Part shown: one piece after another, positions 32,945 to 42,178 of the stretch
Numbering within the stretch: the first letter of the stretch is position 1
Layout of the letters: each line of letters starts with the position of its first letter
From: Duganella sp. 1224
GTDB taxonomy: Bacteria; Pseudomonadota; Gammaproteobacteria; Burkholderiales; Burkholderiaceae_D
Reading direction: 5' to 3'
Length of the DNA: 64,000 nt
NCBI RefSeq assembly: GCF_013408245.1
Contig: NZ_JACBYS010000001.1
Coordinates: 868,001 to 932,000 of the forward strand
Made by a program: the position numbers and the translations under genes
The notes under the pieces: model-generated
The model's input: only the letters and a program-made list of their open reading frames with translations
Told to the model about the DNA's origin: nothing
Databases searched by the model: none

Positions 32945-34219
32945 TCAAAGCCTGGCGCCTTTGGTCTCTGGCAGCAGCAGCACCGTCAAAAATACGACCG
33001 CATATGCCGTGCCCGAAAAGATCGCGATGCCGGCCGACATACCGACTACATGACTAAGTACGCCGACAAGGGCGGGAAACAGCGCGCCGATGCCGCGCCC
33101 AAAGTTATAGGTAAAGCTTTGCCCGGTCGCGCGCAGTTCCGATGGGTACAGCTCGGTCAGGTACGCGCCGACTCCGCTGAAGATGCCGCACGACGCGAAG
33201 CCGAGCGGAAATCCGAGCCAGAGCATCTGGCTGTTGGACAGTGGCAGATTCAGATACAGGCAGACAGAAACCAGTGACAGCAGCGCAAACAGCATGAAGT
33301 TGAGCCGCCGTCCCAGATAGTCGGCAAGGAAAGCGCCCACCAGGTAGCCGCAGAACGATCCCACGATGATCACGAGCAGGTAGGCGCCCGTGTTGAGCAC
33401 GGACAGATGGCGTTCGAGCTTGAGCACCGTTGGCAGCCAGGTGAACATCGCATAGTAGCCGCCCTGGATGCCGGTGCACAGCAGCGACGCGAGCACGGTT
33501 CTGCGCAACAAGGGCGGGGAAAAAATCGCCCAGAGCGACGGCCGTTTGGCATCCTGCTTGCCGACCGCATGCGCTTGGATGAAGACCTCCGGCTCCGGCA
33601 CATACCGGCGGATGTACAACACCAGAAAGGCGGGCAAGATGCTGATCCAGAACAGGCTGCGCCAGGCCAGCGCCTCGGGCAGAAGGGAAAACGCGACGCT
33701 GTAGAAGATGGCCGCGCATCCCCAGCCAATCGCCCACCCGCTTTGCACCAGCCCGACGGCCTTGCCCCGATGCGCCGGCGCGACGATTTCGCCCACCAGC
33801 ACCGCGCCCACCGCCCACTCGCCACCAAAACCCAGTCCTTGCAAGGCGCGCAGAACGAAGACCTGCTCGAAATTCTGCGCGAAGCCGATCGCGAGTGTGC
33901 TGAACGAGAACCACAGGATCGTGCCCTGCAAGACTTTCACGCGCCCGTACCGATCCGCCAGCACGCCGGCGATCCATCCGCCCAGCGAGGAACAGAGCAG
34001 CGTCACCGTGCCGAGCAAGCCCGCCTGGCCGCGATCCAGGTGCCACAGTTCCAGCAACGTCGCCAGGACGAAGCTGAACACCATGAAGTCAAACGCATCG
34101 GCCACCCAGCCGCCGAATGCGGCGATATACGCCCGTTTCCCCTCCGGCCGCAGTTGCGCGTACCAGGAGGGGCCAGACACGCCTTGGGTTAAAGTTTGCT
34201 TGTCGTCGCGCGGGGTCAT
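32945..34219 (-). CDS. MFS transporter, metabolite:H+ symporter type
   Basis: 424 residues, 12 membrane segments. FDFMVFSFVLATLLELWHLD with the Asp in helix 1, LADRYGRVKVLQG between helices 2 and 3, and LADYLGRRLNFML in the second half are typical of aromatic-acid/organic-acid symporters. It starts 4 bp after the molybdenum hydroxylase stop, so it probably imports that enzyme's substrate. It is convergent with the GntR gene. Confidence 0.88.
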   Translation of the reverse strand: MTPRDDKQTLTQGVSGPSWYAQLRPEGKRAYIAAFGGWVADAFDFMVFSFVLATLLELWHLDRGQAGLLGTVTLLCSSLGGWIAGVLADRYGRVKVLQGTILWFSFSTLAIGFAQNFEQVFVLRALQGLGFGGEWAVGAVLVGEIVAPAHRGKAVGLVQSGWAIGWGCAAIFYSVAFSLLPEALAWRSLFWISILPAFLVLYIRRYVPEPEVFIQAHAVGKQDAKRPSLWAIFSPPLLRRTVLASLLCTGIQGGYYAMFTWLPTVLKLERHLSVLNTGAYLLVIIVGSFCGYLVGAFLADYLGRRLNFMLFALLSLVSVCLYLNLPLSNSQMLWLGFPLGFASCGIFSGVGAYLTELYPSELRATGQSFTYNFGRGIGALFPALVGVLSHVVGMSAGIAIFSGTAYAVVFLTVLLLPETKGARL

Positions 34220-34223
34220 GGCG

Positions 34224-37007
34224 TCAGGTCTTGCCCGCCAGTGCGCGGAGCACCACCTCCGGCGAGGCGGGCGCCTCGCGGATGCGCACGCCGATCGCAT
34301 GCTGAATCGCGTTGAGGATGGCGGCGGCGGTCGGCACCAGCGCGGGTTCGCCGATGCCCTTGGCGCCATAGGGCCCCAGGTCCGTCGGCGCTTCGATGAA
34401 AATCGACCGCACCTCCGGCACGTCGTGCACGGTGGGAATCAGATAGTCGCGGAGATTGTTGTGGCGGCCCGGATGGTATTTCTCCATCAGCGCCAGCCCG
34501 ACGCCTTGTGCCACCGCGCCTTCCACTTGTCCTTCCAGCAGCGTGGGATTGACCATTTTGCCGACGTCGTGCGCCGCGACGACCTTCACCACGCGCACCC
34601 GCCCGGTCTGGCAATCGACCGTGACTTCCGCCATCTGGGCGCCGAATGCATAGGTGGCATAAGGGCTGCCTTGGCCGGTCGCCGTGAGCGGCGTGACGGG
34701 CGGATCGAAGCTTTCCTCGGCCGCCAGCACGTAGCCGTTGGAATCGACCGGCAATTCCCGCAGATCCACGGCGCGGCCATCAATCGCGATGCCGTGTGCG
34801 CCGGTGGTGATCCGGGCGTCGCTGGCGGCGCCGGCAACGGCCAGCAGACGGCGGCGCAGCGTCGTTCCGGCAAGCATGGCGGCGCGGCCGGTCACGAAAG
34901 TCTGGCGCGACGCCGACGTCCGGCCGCAATCCGGCGTCACGGACGTGTCCGGGCCAATAAAGTGCAGGCTGTCGACCGGCACGCCCAGGGCGTCGGCCGC
35001 AATCTGGGGAATGACCGTATTGGATCCTTGCCCCGAATCCACCGCACCCTGGTGCAGAACGATGCTGCCGTCGGCACGGATGCCGAAGCGTATGGTCGAA
35101 GGATTGGGCAATGCCGTATTCCCGCAGCCATAGAAGAACGCCGCCAGGCCGACGCCGTGGCGCACGTGGCGCGGCGCGGCCTCGTTGCTTGCCGCCACGC
35201 GCGCCTGCGCCTCGCGCCATGCCGGCCGTAACGCCTCCAGGCAGGCCACGATGCCGACGCTGTCGTTGAGAACCTGCCCGGTCGGCAGCGAGTCGCCGGG
35301 GCGCATGGCGTTCAGCAGACGAAATTCCAGCGGATCGATGCCCACCTTGAGCGCCAGCTCGTCGATGAGCTGTTCCTGCGACATCGTGGTCTGCGGCACG
35401 CCAAAGCCACGGAAGGCGCCGGCGGGCGTCACGTGCGTGTGGATGGCGCGCGTGTGCGCATGGTAATGCGGAATGACGTAGGGACCGCCGGCATGCACCG
35501 GCACCCGATTGGCCACGGCCGTGCCCCACGAGGCATAGGCGCCAGTATTGAAGTCGCCCTCGAACGCCACCGCGCACAGGCGGCCATCGGCGTTGGCGGC
35601 CATGCTGGACACCATGTGGCCCGGATGGCGCTTGGTCGATGTGGCCATCGATTCCTCGCGCGTCAGCGTCATGGTCACCGGCCGGTCAAGGTGCCAGGCG
35701 GCGATGGCGAGCAGCGGCTGGACCGTCAGGTCGAGCTTGCCGCCGAAGCCGCCGCCCACGGCGGTCGCCACGATCCGTACCTGTTCCGGCGCCACGGCAA
35801 GAATGCGCGCGAGGTCGGCGCGATGTGGATAGGGCGCCTGCGTGCAGGTGTGTATCTCGATCGTGTCGCCGTTGCGCTGTGCCCAGCCGGCCTCCGGCTC
35901 AAGGTAAGCATGTTCGACGAAACTGGAATCGAAGGTGGCGCTGACCACGTGGGGCGCGTCGCGCAGGACGGCCTGCGCGTCGCCGCGGCTCACCAGGCCC
36001 TCGATCAGCAGATTGCCGGGGCGGTTGGCGTGAAGTTGCGGGCTGCTGTCGCGCGTGGCGTCGTCCAGCGAGAGGGCAGGGGACAACGGTTGCCACGTCA
36101 CTGGGAAATCCGCCAGGTCGAGCGCGTTGATCGCCTCCCGTTCCCCGACCACGATGGCGACCGCCTCCAGGTAGTGCCGCGTCTCCGACTCCGCCAGCAC
36201 CGGCTGATCGGCGTGGATGGTGACCACGCCGTGCGCGTTGATACCCGGCACGTCGGCATGCGTCAGGACCCGATGTACGCCGGGATGCGCACTGAGGTAG
36301 GCCGAAAGGTCGCCGAACGCGAAGCGGGCGCGATGATGCGGGCAGCGGATGGCGCGTATCAGCAGGCTGTCAGCAGGGTAATCGTCAGCGCCGAAACGCT
36401 GGCTGCCATCGACTTTTTCACGGCCATCCAGGCGTGTCAGCGGCACGCCGACCGATGGGCCCGCGGCCGGCGGGTCCGTGCGCGAACGCGCGGCGCTGCC
36501 GGTGCCCACCTCGGCGACGGCATCGACGATCTTCTGGTAGCCGGTGCAGCGGCAGAGCACACCATCGATGGCGTCGCGCGCGCTGGCGCGGTCGCAGACG
36601 CGGCCCGCATCAATCGCCGCGGCGGCGGCGGTGAGCATGGCCGGCGTGCAGAATCCGCATTGCACCGCCTGATGCGCGAGGAATGCCTGCTGCAGCCGCT
36701 GTCCGCATTGTGTGCCGCTGGCCAGGCCTTCGACCGTGACCACGCGTTGTCCCGCGACCTGGGCGACGGGAAGCAGGCAGGCGTAGCGCGCCTCGCCATC
36801 GACAATCACGGTGCAATTGCCGCAATCGCCTTGGCCGCAGCCGTCCTTGGTGCCGAACTGGCGCAGGCCGACGCGCAAATAATCGAGCAGGCGCGTCGAG
36901 CGGTCGGCCGGCAGCGGTACCCGCTCGCCATTGAGCTGGAACCAGTCCGTGGCAGGCGCCGTTTCTGGTGCCAGTGGTGTACTTTCTTCAGGCTGATAAT
37001 CCGCCAT
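34224..37007 (-). CDS. Molybdopterin hydroxylase with fused [2Fe-2S] and molybdenum subunits (xanthine dehydrogenase family)
   Basis: 927 residues. Residues 20-175 hold two [2Fe-2S] sites: a ferredoxin-type one (Cys57, Cys62, Cys65, Cys77) and a helical one with QCGFCTPAM and CRCTGY. The molybdenum part follows with GGGFGGK, AFRGFGVPQ and GAKGIGEPAL, the last carrying the catalytic Glu. It would hydroxylate an N-heterocycle or aldehyde with water as oxygen source. AAGGAG precedes the ATG at 37007; the start overlaps the FAD subunit by 20 bp. Small and large subunits are normally separate proteins, so the fusion is unusual. The substrate is unknown. Confidence 0.9.
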   Translation of the reverse strand: MADYQPEESTPLAPETAPATDWFQLNGERVPLPADRSTRLLDYLRVGLRQFGTKDGCGQGDCGNCTVIVDGEARYACLLPVAQVAGQRVVTVEGLASGTQCGQRLQQAFLAHQAVQCGFCTPAMLTAAAAAIDAGRVCDRASARDAIDGVLCRCTGYQKIVDAVAEVGTGSAARSRTDPPAAGPSVGVPLTRLDGREKVDGSQRFGADDYPADSLLIRAIRCPHHRARFAFGDLSAYLSAHPGVHRVLTHADVPGINAHGVVTIHADQPVLAESETRHYLEAVAIVVGEREAINALDLADFPVTWQPLSPALSLDDATRDSSPQLHANRPGNLLIEGLVSRGDAQAVLRDAPHVVSATFDSSFVEHAYLEPEAGWAQRNGDTIEIHTCTQAPYPHRADLARILAVAPEQVRIVATAVGGGFGGKLDLTVQPLLAIAAWHLDRPVTMTLTREESMATSTKRHPGHMVSSMAANADGRLCAVAFEGDFNTGAYASWGTAVANRVPVHAGGPYVIPHYHAHTRAIHTHVTPAGAFRGFGVPQTTMSQEQLIDELALKVGIDPLEFRLLNAMRPGDSLPTGQVLNDSVGIVACLEALRPAWREAQARVAASNEAAPRHVRHGVGLAAFFYGCGNTALPNPSTIRFGIRADGSIVLHQGAVDSGQGSNTVIPQIAADALGVPVDSLHFIGPDTSVTPDCGRTSASRQTFVTGRAAMLAGTTLRRRLLAVAGAASDARITTGAHGIAIDGRAVDLRELPVDSNGYVLAAEESFDPPVTPLTATGQGSPYATYAFGAQMAEVTVDCQTGRVRVVKVVAAHDVGKMVNPTLLEGQVEGAVAQGVGLALMEKYHPGRHNNLRDYLIPTVHDVPEVRSIFIEAPTDLGPYGAKGIGEPALVPTAAAILNAIQHAIGVRIREAPASPEVVLRALAGKT

Positions 37008-37836
37008 GACCGCTCTCCTTGATACAGTCGTTGAACGCCCGCTCGATCGCCAGCGGCGCGACATGCAGACGATGCGCAGCCGAAGCCCGACAGTCGTCGA
37101 TTGGACTCCATGTCACAAGCTCCCTGGTTGCAGGGGCCAGCGCCGACCGGTGCCGGCCTTCCAGCGCGGTTTCCAGCGCGCGCAACCGCAGCGGCACTTC
37201 CGACACGCCGCCAACGCTGACCGCAAGCTTCTCGATGTGGCCATCGCTCGACATCGCCACGCGCACGGCGGCCGACACGACCGCGATCGCCATGCCGTCG
37301 CGGTTGGCGTATTTGACAAACGCCGTGCGCTCCCGCTCATGCGCAACCGGGAAGCAGACGGCAAGCAGCAACTCGTCCGCCCGCAGCGCGGTGCGACGGC
37401 GGCCCAGCAGAAACTCGGCCAGCGGCAATCGTCGCACACCGCGCTCACTCGCCAGCTCGACCTGCGCGTCGAGCGCCAGCAGGGGCGGCACGCCGTCGGC
37501 CACCGGCGAGGCATGGCACAGGTTGCCGCCGATGCTGCCTTGCACGCGGATCTGCCGCGAGCCGACGGACTCGGCCGCTTGCCTTAGCGCGGCAGGCAGC
37601 CAGGCGGTCGCCGCGATCTGGTCCCAGGTCGCCGCCGCGCCGATGCGGACCATGCCGTCACGGCGCGCGATGGCGCGCAATGCCTCGACGCGGCTGATGT
37701 CCACCCATTCCACCTTGCCTGGCGCGAGCGCCGGATCGGCGAACAGATCGGTGGCGCCGCAGACAATACGGGCTTGCGGCTGTGCTGAGAGCCGGTGCAA
37801 CACTTCCTCAATGGTGCGGGCACGAAGATAGTTCAT
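36988..37836 (-). CDS. FAD-binding subunit of the molybdenum hydroxylase (CoxM/XdhB-like)
   Basis: 282 residues. ARIVCGATDLFADPALAPGK and QIRVQGSIGGNLCHASPVAD are the two FAD-binding loops of this family, and KYANRDGMAIAVVSAAVRV belongs to the C-terminal domain. It carries electrons from the iron-sulfur centres to an acceptor such as NAD+ or quinone. ATG at 37836 is chosen because it gives the usual N terminus (MNYLRARTIEEVLHRLS). It lies 17 bp after the TetR stop. Confidence 0.88.
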   Translation of the reverse strand: MNYLRARTIEEVLHRLSAQPQARIVCGATDLFADPALAPGKVEWVDISRVEALRAIARRDGMVRIGAAATWDQIAATAWLPAALRQAAESVGSRQIRVQGSIGGNLCHASPVADGVPPLLALDAQVELASERGVRRLPLAEFLLGRRRTALRADELLLAVCFPVAHERERTAFVKYANRDGMAIAVVSAAVRVAMSSDGHIEKLAVSVGGVSEVPLRLRALETALEGRHRSALAPATRELVTWSPIDDCRASAAHRLHVAPLAIERAFNDCIKESGHGGLSA

Positions 37837-37853
37837 CGTAACAAGTACAGTGC

Positions 37854-38531
37854 TTAATCGCCGGCGGGCGGCTCCGCCCGCACGACGCGCAAGACGCTTT
37901 CGATCACAAATGTTTCCCAATGGCGCAGCGATTCCTCGGCACTCAGGTCCTCGCCGAGAAACGCGGACAGCGTGTAGCGATTGGACGCATAAAAATACGC
38001 GGCCGAGGCTACCAGCAGGAAGGCATCGCGCGCGCCCAGGTCCTTGCGGAACAGGCCTTGCTCGGCGCCGCTCGTCAGGATATTGGCAAAATTTTCCAAT
38101 GCGAGCGCCGAATATTCGCCCTTGCGTTCCAGCTTGGACAGGTGCTTGCCCCGATGCAGGTTCTCCGAGTTCAGCAGCGCCAGAAAATCAGGGTTATCCC
38201 AATAATAATGCAGTTTGAAGCGGATGATGGCCTTCAACGCTTCGATCGGTTGGGACGGATCCGGGGCGACCTTGCTCTCTGTCTCGTCCATGCGCCGGTA
38301 GAGGTCTTCGAGGACCGCCACGAACAAGCCTTCCTTGCTGCCGTAGTAGTAATAAATCATGCGGTCGTGGGATTTCGCCAGACGCGAGATCTTGTCCACG
38401 CTACCGCCGTCGTAGCCGTAGCGCGCGAAAACCTTGGTTGCCGCCCGAAGAATGTTACCCCGGGTTTCCTGCGCCGCCGCCTCGCGCACACCTGTGCCGC
38501 GTACTGCGCTTTTTGCCGATGTCCGGGCCAT
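37854..38531 (-). CDS. TetR-family transcriptional regulator
   Basis: 225 residues. The HTH is ILRAATKVFARYGYDGGSVD followed by ISRLAKSHDRMIYYYYGSKE. The C-terminal half is all-helical. The start at 38531 has AGGA at proper spacing; a Met 13 codons upstream lacks one. It is first in the operon with the molybdenum hydroxylase and MFS genes, so it probably autoregulates that operon in response to its substrate. Confidence 0.88.
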   Translation of the reverse strand: MARTSAKSAVRGTGVREAAAQETRGNILRAATKVFARYGYDGGSVDKISRLAKSHDRMIYYYYGSKEGLFVAVLEDLYRRMDETESKVAPDPSQPIEALKAIIRFKLHYYWDNPDFLALLNSENLHRGKHLSKLERKGEYSALALENFANILTSGAEQGLFRKDLGARDAFLLVASAAYFYASNRYTLSAFLGEDLSAEESLRHWETFVIESVLRVVRAEPPAGD

Positions 38532-38806
38532 GTTTGATCCTGTGGCGAGTCCGCCAAAAGTTGAATTCATGAAGGGAACGCTACATGTATTTCGGGATGA
38601 TACACGGCGCCGGAAATTTTCACAATAAGTAAGAATTTACTCAATTAAAACAGATAGTTATGAGGTGTCGTGCCTTTCAGTGAGGGGCCTGTCCAGCCTT
38701 GCCGAGTACGCCACGGCGCTTGAACTATGAAAATGATTATGCTAACGTTGATTCATGGAGTACTCACTACATGAAATACACATTACGTTTGTTTGAGGAG
38801 AGCATC

Positions 38807-39823
38807 ATGAGAACGAATCCTGCCACCGTCCATATCATGCATCCGGATCATGCCATCGCGTCCAGGCTGCATGCCGCCCTCGCCGACAGCGCCGTGACGA
38901 CGCACACGTCCCAGCCGCATGCCGCCCATGTGGCGGGCATCGTCATCGCCGACTACGCGACCGGCGTTGCGCTGGCGAGGGAGTTGCATCCCGCTGCCAT
39001 CATCGTCATGACCTCGCTCGACCGCGAAGGCGACGTGCGCGCCGCCTTCGACTGTGGCGTGCGAGGTTATCTGTTGCTGTCCGCCGGCGGGCAAGACATC
39101 GTCGCGGCGGTCGACACGGTGGCGCGCGGGCAGCGCTACTCGTCGCCCCAAGTCAGCGCCATGGCTGCCGCTCCGATCACGGTGCTGACGGTGGATGCGC
39201 ATCCCATCTTCCGCGAAGGCGTGGCCATCGCGCTGGACGCCATGCCCGACGTGCGCCTGGTCGGCCAGGCCGGCACCGGCGCCGAGGGCATCGAACTGCA
39301 CCGGCGCCTGCGGCCCGACATCACCTTGATGGATTTGCAACTACCGGACCAGCACGGCAGCGAGGTGATCGCCGCGATCCGGCGGGAAGCGCCAGGCGCG
39401 CGGGTGATCGTGCTGACCACGTGCGAGGGCGATTTTCACGCCTCGCGGGCGATCCGCGCCGGGGCGCTGGGCTATATGTTGAAAAGCGCGGTACGGCACG
39501 AACTGGAGGAAACCATCCTCAGCGTGCACAGCGGGCGTCGCCGCATCCTGCCGGCGGTGGCCTGCGCGCTGGCTGAGACGATGTACATGGAAAAGCTGAG
39601 CCAGCGGGAAATTGAAGTGTTGCGGCTGGCGGCGGTGGGCAACACCAACCAGAAGATCGGCGACCGGCTGGGGCTGTCGGAAGGCACGATCAAGACCCAC
39701 ATGAAGAATGCGATGGCCAAAATGCAAGCCAAGGACCGCACCCACGCCGTGCTGCTGGCTATGCAGCGCGGCATCATCAACATGGGTGCCGGCGGCCGTT
39801 TGCCGTCGGGCATGCGGTCATGA
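38807..39823 (+). CDS. NarL/FixJ-type response regulator with a degenerate extra receiver domain
   Basis: 338 residues. Residues about 5-125 fold like a receiver (GIVIADYATG, IIVMTSLDREGD, GVRGYLLLS), but the active-site Lys is Leu and the N-terminal acidic pair is missing. A full receiver follows (about 133-250) with phosphoacceptor Asp176 in ITLMDLQLPD and Lys in GYMLKSA. A LuxR-type HTH (SQREIEVLRLAAVGNTNQ) lies near 270-330. GAGGAG sits 6 bp before the ATG. No kinase is adjacent. Confidence 0.85.
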   Translation: MRTNPATVHIMHPDHAIASRLHAALADSAVTTHTSQPHAAHVAGIVIADYATGVALARELHPAAIIVMTSLDREGDVRAAFDCGVRGYLLLSAGGQDIVAAVDTVARGQRYSSPQVSAMAAAPITVLTVDAHPIFREGVAIALDAMPDVRLVGQAGTGAEGIELHRRLRPDITLMDLQLPDQHGSEVIAAIRREAPGARVIVLTTCEGDFHASRAIRAGALGYMLKSAVRHELEETILSVHSGRRRILPAVACALAETMYMEKLSQREIEVLRLAAVGNTNQKIGDRLGLSEGTIKTHMKNAMAKMQAKDRTHAVLLAMQRGIINMGAGGRLPSGMRS

Positions 39824-39843
39824 GCACGTTCGGTAGCGTGACG

Positions 39844-40263
39844 CTAGCGGCGTCTTTGGGGCGCGTGCGGCGGGTAAAACGCCGTCGCCAGCGTTTCGTA
39901 ATGGTCTATATCCAGCGCATCGCCGCCTTCCGTGAACACCAGATGGGCGCCGCTCTTGCTCACGAACTCCATCGGACTGATCGGAAAGATCTCCACCGTC
40001 GGCGTGCCGCGGCCGCCAATGTAAAAGCGGCCAACGCGGCGGCTGAAACGGACGACGGTGCCGTTGTTCAGCACGTATTCGTATTCGAAGGGGCTGAAGT
40101 CCTGCGGCTCCATGTGGAAGCGTCGCGCGGACACGGTGACGCTATCCATGGATTGCGGCTGTTCCGCTTGCGCGGCACTGATGGCCTGGTCTTGTTGCTG
40201 GGCGTAAGCAACCGCCGGCAGGAGCAGGGCCGCGGCTACGGCGAGCATCGGTTTCACTGTCAT
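39844..40263 (-). CDS. Secreted hypothetical protein
   Basis: 139 residues. A signal peptide (MTVKPMLAVAAALLLPAVAYA) is followed by a Gln-rich stretch and a short basic domain with VTVSARRFHMEPQDF and GTVVRFSRRVGRFYIGGRG. ATG at 40263 has GGAG 6 bp upstream; two earlier ATGs do not. It is convergent with the response regulator 20 bp away. No family is recognised. The VTVSAR string resembles a TonB-dependent plug motif by chance at most. Confidence 0.6.
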   Translation of the reverse strand: MTVKPMLAVAAALLLPAVAYAQQQDQAISAAQAEQPQSMDSVTVSARRFHMEPQDFSPFEYEYVLNNGTVVRFSRRVGRFYIGGRGTPTVEIFPISPMEFVSKSGAHLVFTEGGDALDIDHYETLATAFYPPHAPQRRR

Positions 40264-40350
40264 CGTCATCTCCATCGGTTTGATGAAAAAATACTAACCG
40301 ATCATGATGTCTTTGACAACTCTCCGCGCTGTGGACAATATCCCGCGAGA

Positions 40351-40869
40351 TTACTTGCGGCGTCGTAGCAGCCAGTAGCCGACGCCGAGGACCGCTGCAC
40401 CGATGGCGGCCTTGCGGATCACGCGGCGCGGATCATGGCGCCAGACGGCCGGCAGGCCGACTTCGCTGAACACGTTGGGGATGTGGCCCTGGCGCAGGTC
40501 GTCGCCGATGCCTTCCACCGCGTCAACCCGGTCGGCCAGCAGCAACAGCAGCCAGTGCCGGACATCGTTTTCCGTCTGGCGGAAGGCGGCGCGGCGCAGC
40601 ATGCCGCTCAGCCCGCGCGGCGGCGCCGTGGTGCCAAACACCGGCGTGATGCCAGGCCGCTCGGGCGACACCAGCACCTCGACGTGACTGTGCTGCTGCG
40701 CCGGCGGATGGTCGGGCCGGTCGAGCCGGGGCGGCATGCGTTCCATCGGCACGGCCGGCCGCATGGCGCGGTCGAGGTCGCTGCCCCAGCCGGGGATGTC
40801 GTCGCGCCGCAGCGGCGCCAGCGGGTCGTGGCCGTCGGCGACCGCGGAAGGAAGGGATTCTTGTGGCAT
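40351..40869 (-). CDS. Hypothetical protein with a C-terminal membrane anchor
   Basis: 172 residues. The N-terminal 75 residues are Pro/Arg/Asp-rich and probably disordered. A helical middle (RQTENDVRHWLLLLLADRVD) is followed by a single C-terminal span (AAIGAAVLGVGYWLLRRRK). AGGAGAG precedes the ATG. It begins 10 bp after the dehydrogenase gene in the same direction. The function is unknown. Confidence 0.65.
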   Translation of the reverse strand: MPQESLPSAVADGHDPLAPLRRDDIPGWGSDLDRAMRPAVPMERMPPRLDRPDHPPAQQHSHVEVLVSPERPGITPVFGTTAPPRGLSGMLRRAAFRQTENDVRHWLLLLLADRVDAVEGIGDDLRQGHIPNVFSEVGLPAVWRHDPRRVIRKAAIGAAVLGVGYWLLRRRK

Positions 40870-40879
40870 GGCGCTCTCC

Positions 40880-42034
40880 TCAGTTGGCTGCGCCGGATGG
40901 CAGCAGCACCGTTTTGATGCAGTTGTCCAGCTTGCCGGAAAAGATCTGGTAGGCATCCGCCACGTCGGCCAGCGGCACGCGGTGGGTGATAATTTCCTTG
41001 GGATTCAGGTGGCCGGCGCGGATGTGCTCCAGCAGGCGCGGCAGGTGGCGCTTGACGCTGGCCTGGTTCATGCGCAGCGTCAGCCCCTTGTTGAGCGCGT
41101 TACCGATCGGCACCGCGTTGAAGGTCGGGCCGTAGACGCCGACGATGGACACGTTGCCGCCCTTGCGCACCGAGTTGATCGCCCAGTGCAGCACCGTGGC
41201 CGAGCCGGCCTGCATCATGGTGTAGCGCCCGGTCAGCGACTGCATGGCGCTGCCGGCCGCCTCGCAGCCGACGGCGTCGATGCAGACGTCGGCGCCGAGC
41301 CAGTCGGTCATTTTCTTGATGTGCAGCGCCATGTCGTCGACGTCCTTGAAGTTGACCACCTCGCAGTGGGCGTAACGGCGCACGAAGTCGAGCCGGTAGT
41401 CGACGTGGTCGACCACGATCACCCGCCCGGCCCCCATCAGCCACGCCGACTTGGCGGCGAAGATGCCGACCGGACCGGCGCCGAACACCACCACCGTGTC
41501 GCCGGCGCTGATGTCGCCCATCTCGGCCGCCTGGTAGCCGGTGGGCAGGGCGTCGGTCAGCAGCACGGCGTCGTCCTGGTCGATGTCGTCCGGGATCACC
41601 ATCGGGCCGACGTCGGCCATCGGCACGCGCACCAGTTCGGCCTGGCCGCCGTCATAGCCGCCGGTGGTGTGCGAATAGCCGTAGATGCCGCCGACGGCGG
41701 TGGCTTCCGGATTGACGTTGTGGCAATTGCTGTACAGTTCGCGGTCGCAGAAATAGCAGTCGCCGCAAAAGATATTGAACGGCACCAGCACCCGGTCGCC
41801 GACCTTCAGCTTGCGCACGTCGCTGCCGATGTCGACCACCTCGCCGACGAATTCATGGCCGAAGGTGGAGCCGACCCGCGTGTCCGGCACCAGGCCGTGG
41901 TACAGGTGCAGGTCCGAGCCGCAGATGCAGGCGCGGGTCACGCGCACGATGGCGTCGCCCGGATGTTCGATCTCCGGATCGGGTTTTTGTGCCGCGCGGA
42001 TGCGGTAAGGACCGCGATAGTTCATTGCCAGCAT
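40880..42034 (-). CDS. Zinc-dependent alcohol dehydrogenase, formaldehyde-dehydrogenase-like
   Basis: 384 residues of the medium-chain dehydrogenase family. The catalytic zinc ligands are Cys in ACICGSDLH and His-Glu in FGHEFVG. Four structural-zinc Cys lie in CGDCYFCDRELYSNC. The Rossmann motif is VFGAGPVG with Asp in VVDHVDYR, which favours NAD+. The long loop after the structural zinc is typical of glutathione-independent formaldehyde dehydrogenases. AGGAGG precedes the ATG. It lies 144 bp after the NsrR-like gene on the same strand, so control by it is possible. Confidence 0.85.
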   Translation of the reverse strand: MLAMNYRGPYRIRAAQKPDPEIEHPGDAIVRVTRACICGSDLHLYHGLVPDTRVGSTFGHEFVGEVVDIGSDVRKLKVGDRVLVPFNIFCGDCYFCDRELYSNCHNVNPEATAVGGIYGYSHTTGGYDGGQAELVRVPMADVGPMVIPDDIDQDDAVLLTDALPTGYQAAEMGDISAGDTVVVFGAGPVGIFAAKSAWLMGAGRVIVVDHVDYRLDFVRRYAHCEVVNFKDVDDMALHIKKMTDWLGADVCIDAVGCEAAGSAMQSLTGRYTMMQAGSATVLHWAINSVRKGGNVSIVGVYGPTFNAVPIGNALNKGLTLRMNQASVKRHLPRLLEHIRAGHLNPKEIITHRVPLADVADAYQIFSGKLDNCIKTVLLPSGAAN

Positions 42035-42178
42035 GGTGCCTCCTGTTCAGTTGTCGCCGATGGACCGGCAACTCGCCGCCGGAAACCACCATCATGCGCG
42101 CCTGCGGGGCGCGCCCCTGTAGGATGATGCTGTCAGATCCGGTAGGACGATGCCACACCGGCCCACCGCATCGGGCAA

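Noticed and set aside
35433..37022. 529-codon plus-strand frame opposite the molybdenum hydroxylase
   Set aside because: No recognisable domain, shadow composition, and the minus-strand product has intact iron-sulfur and molybdenum motifs.
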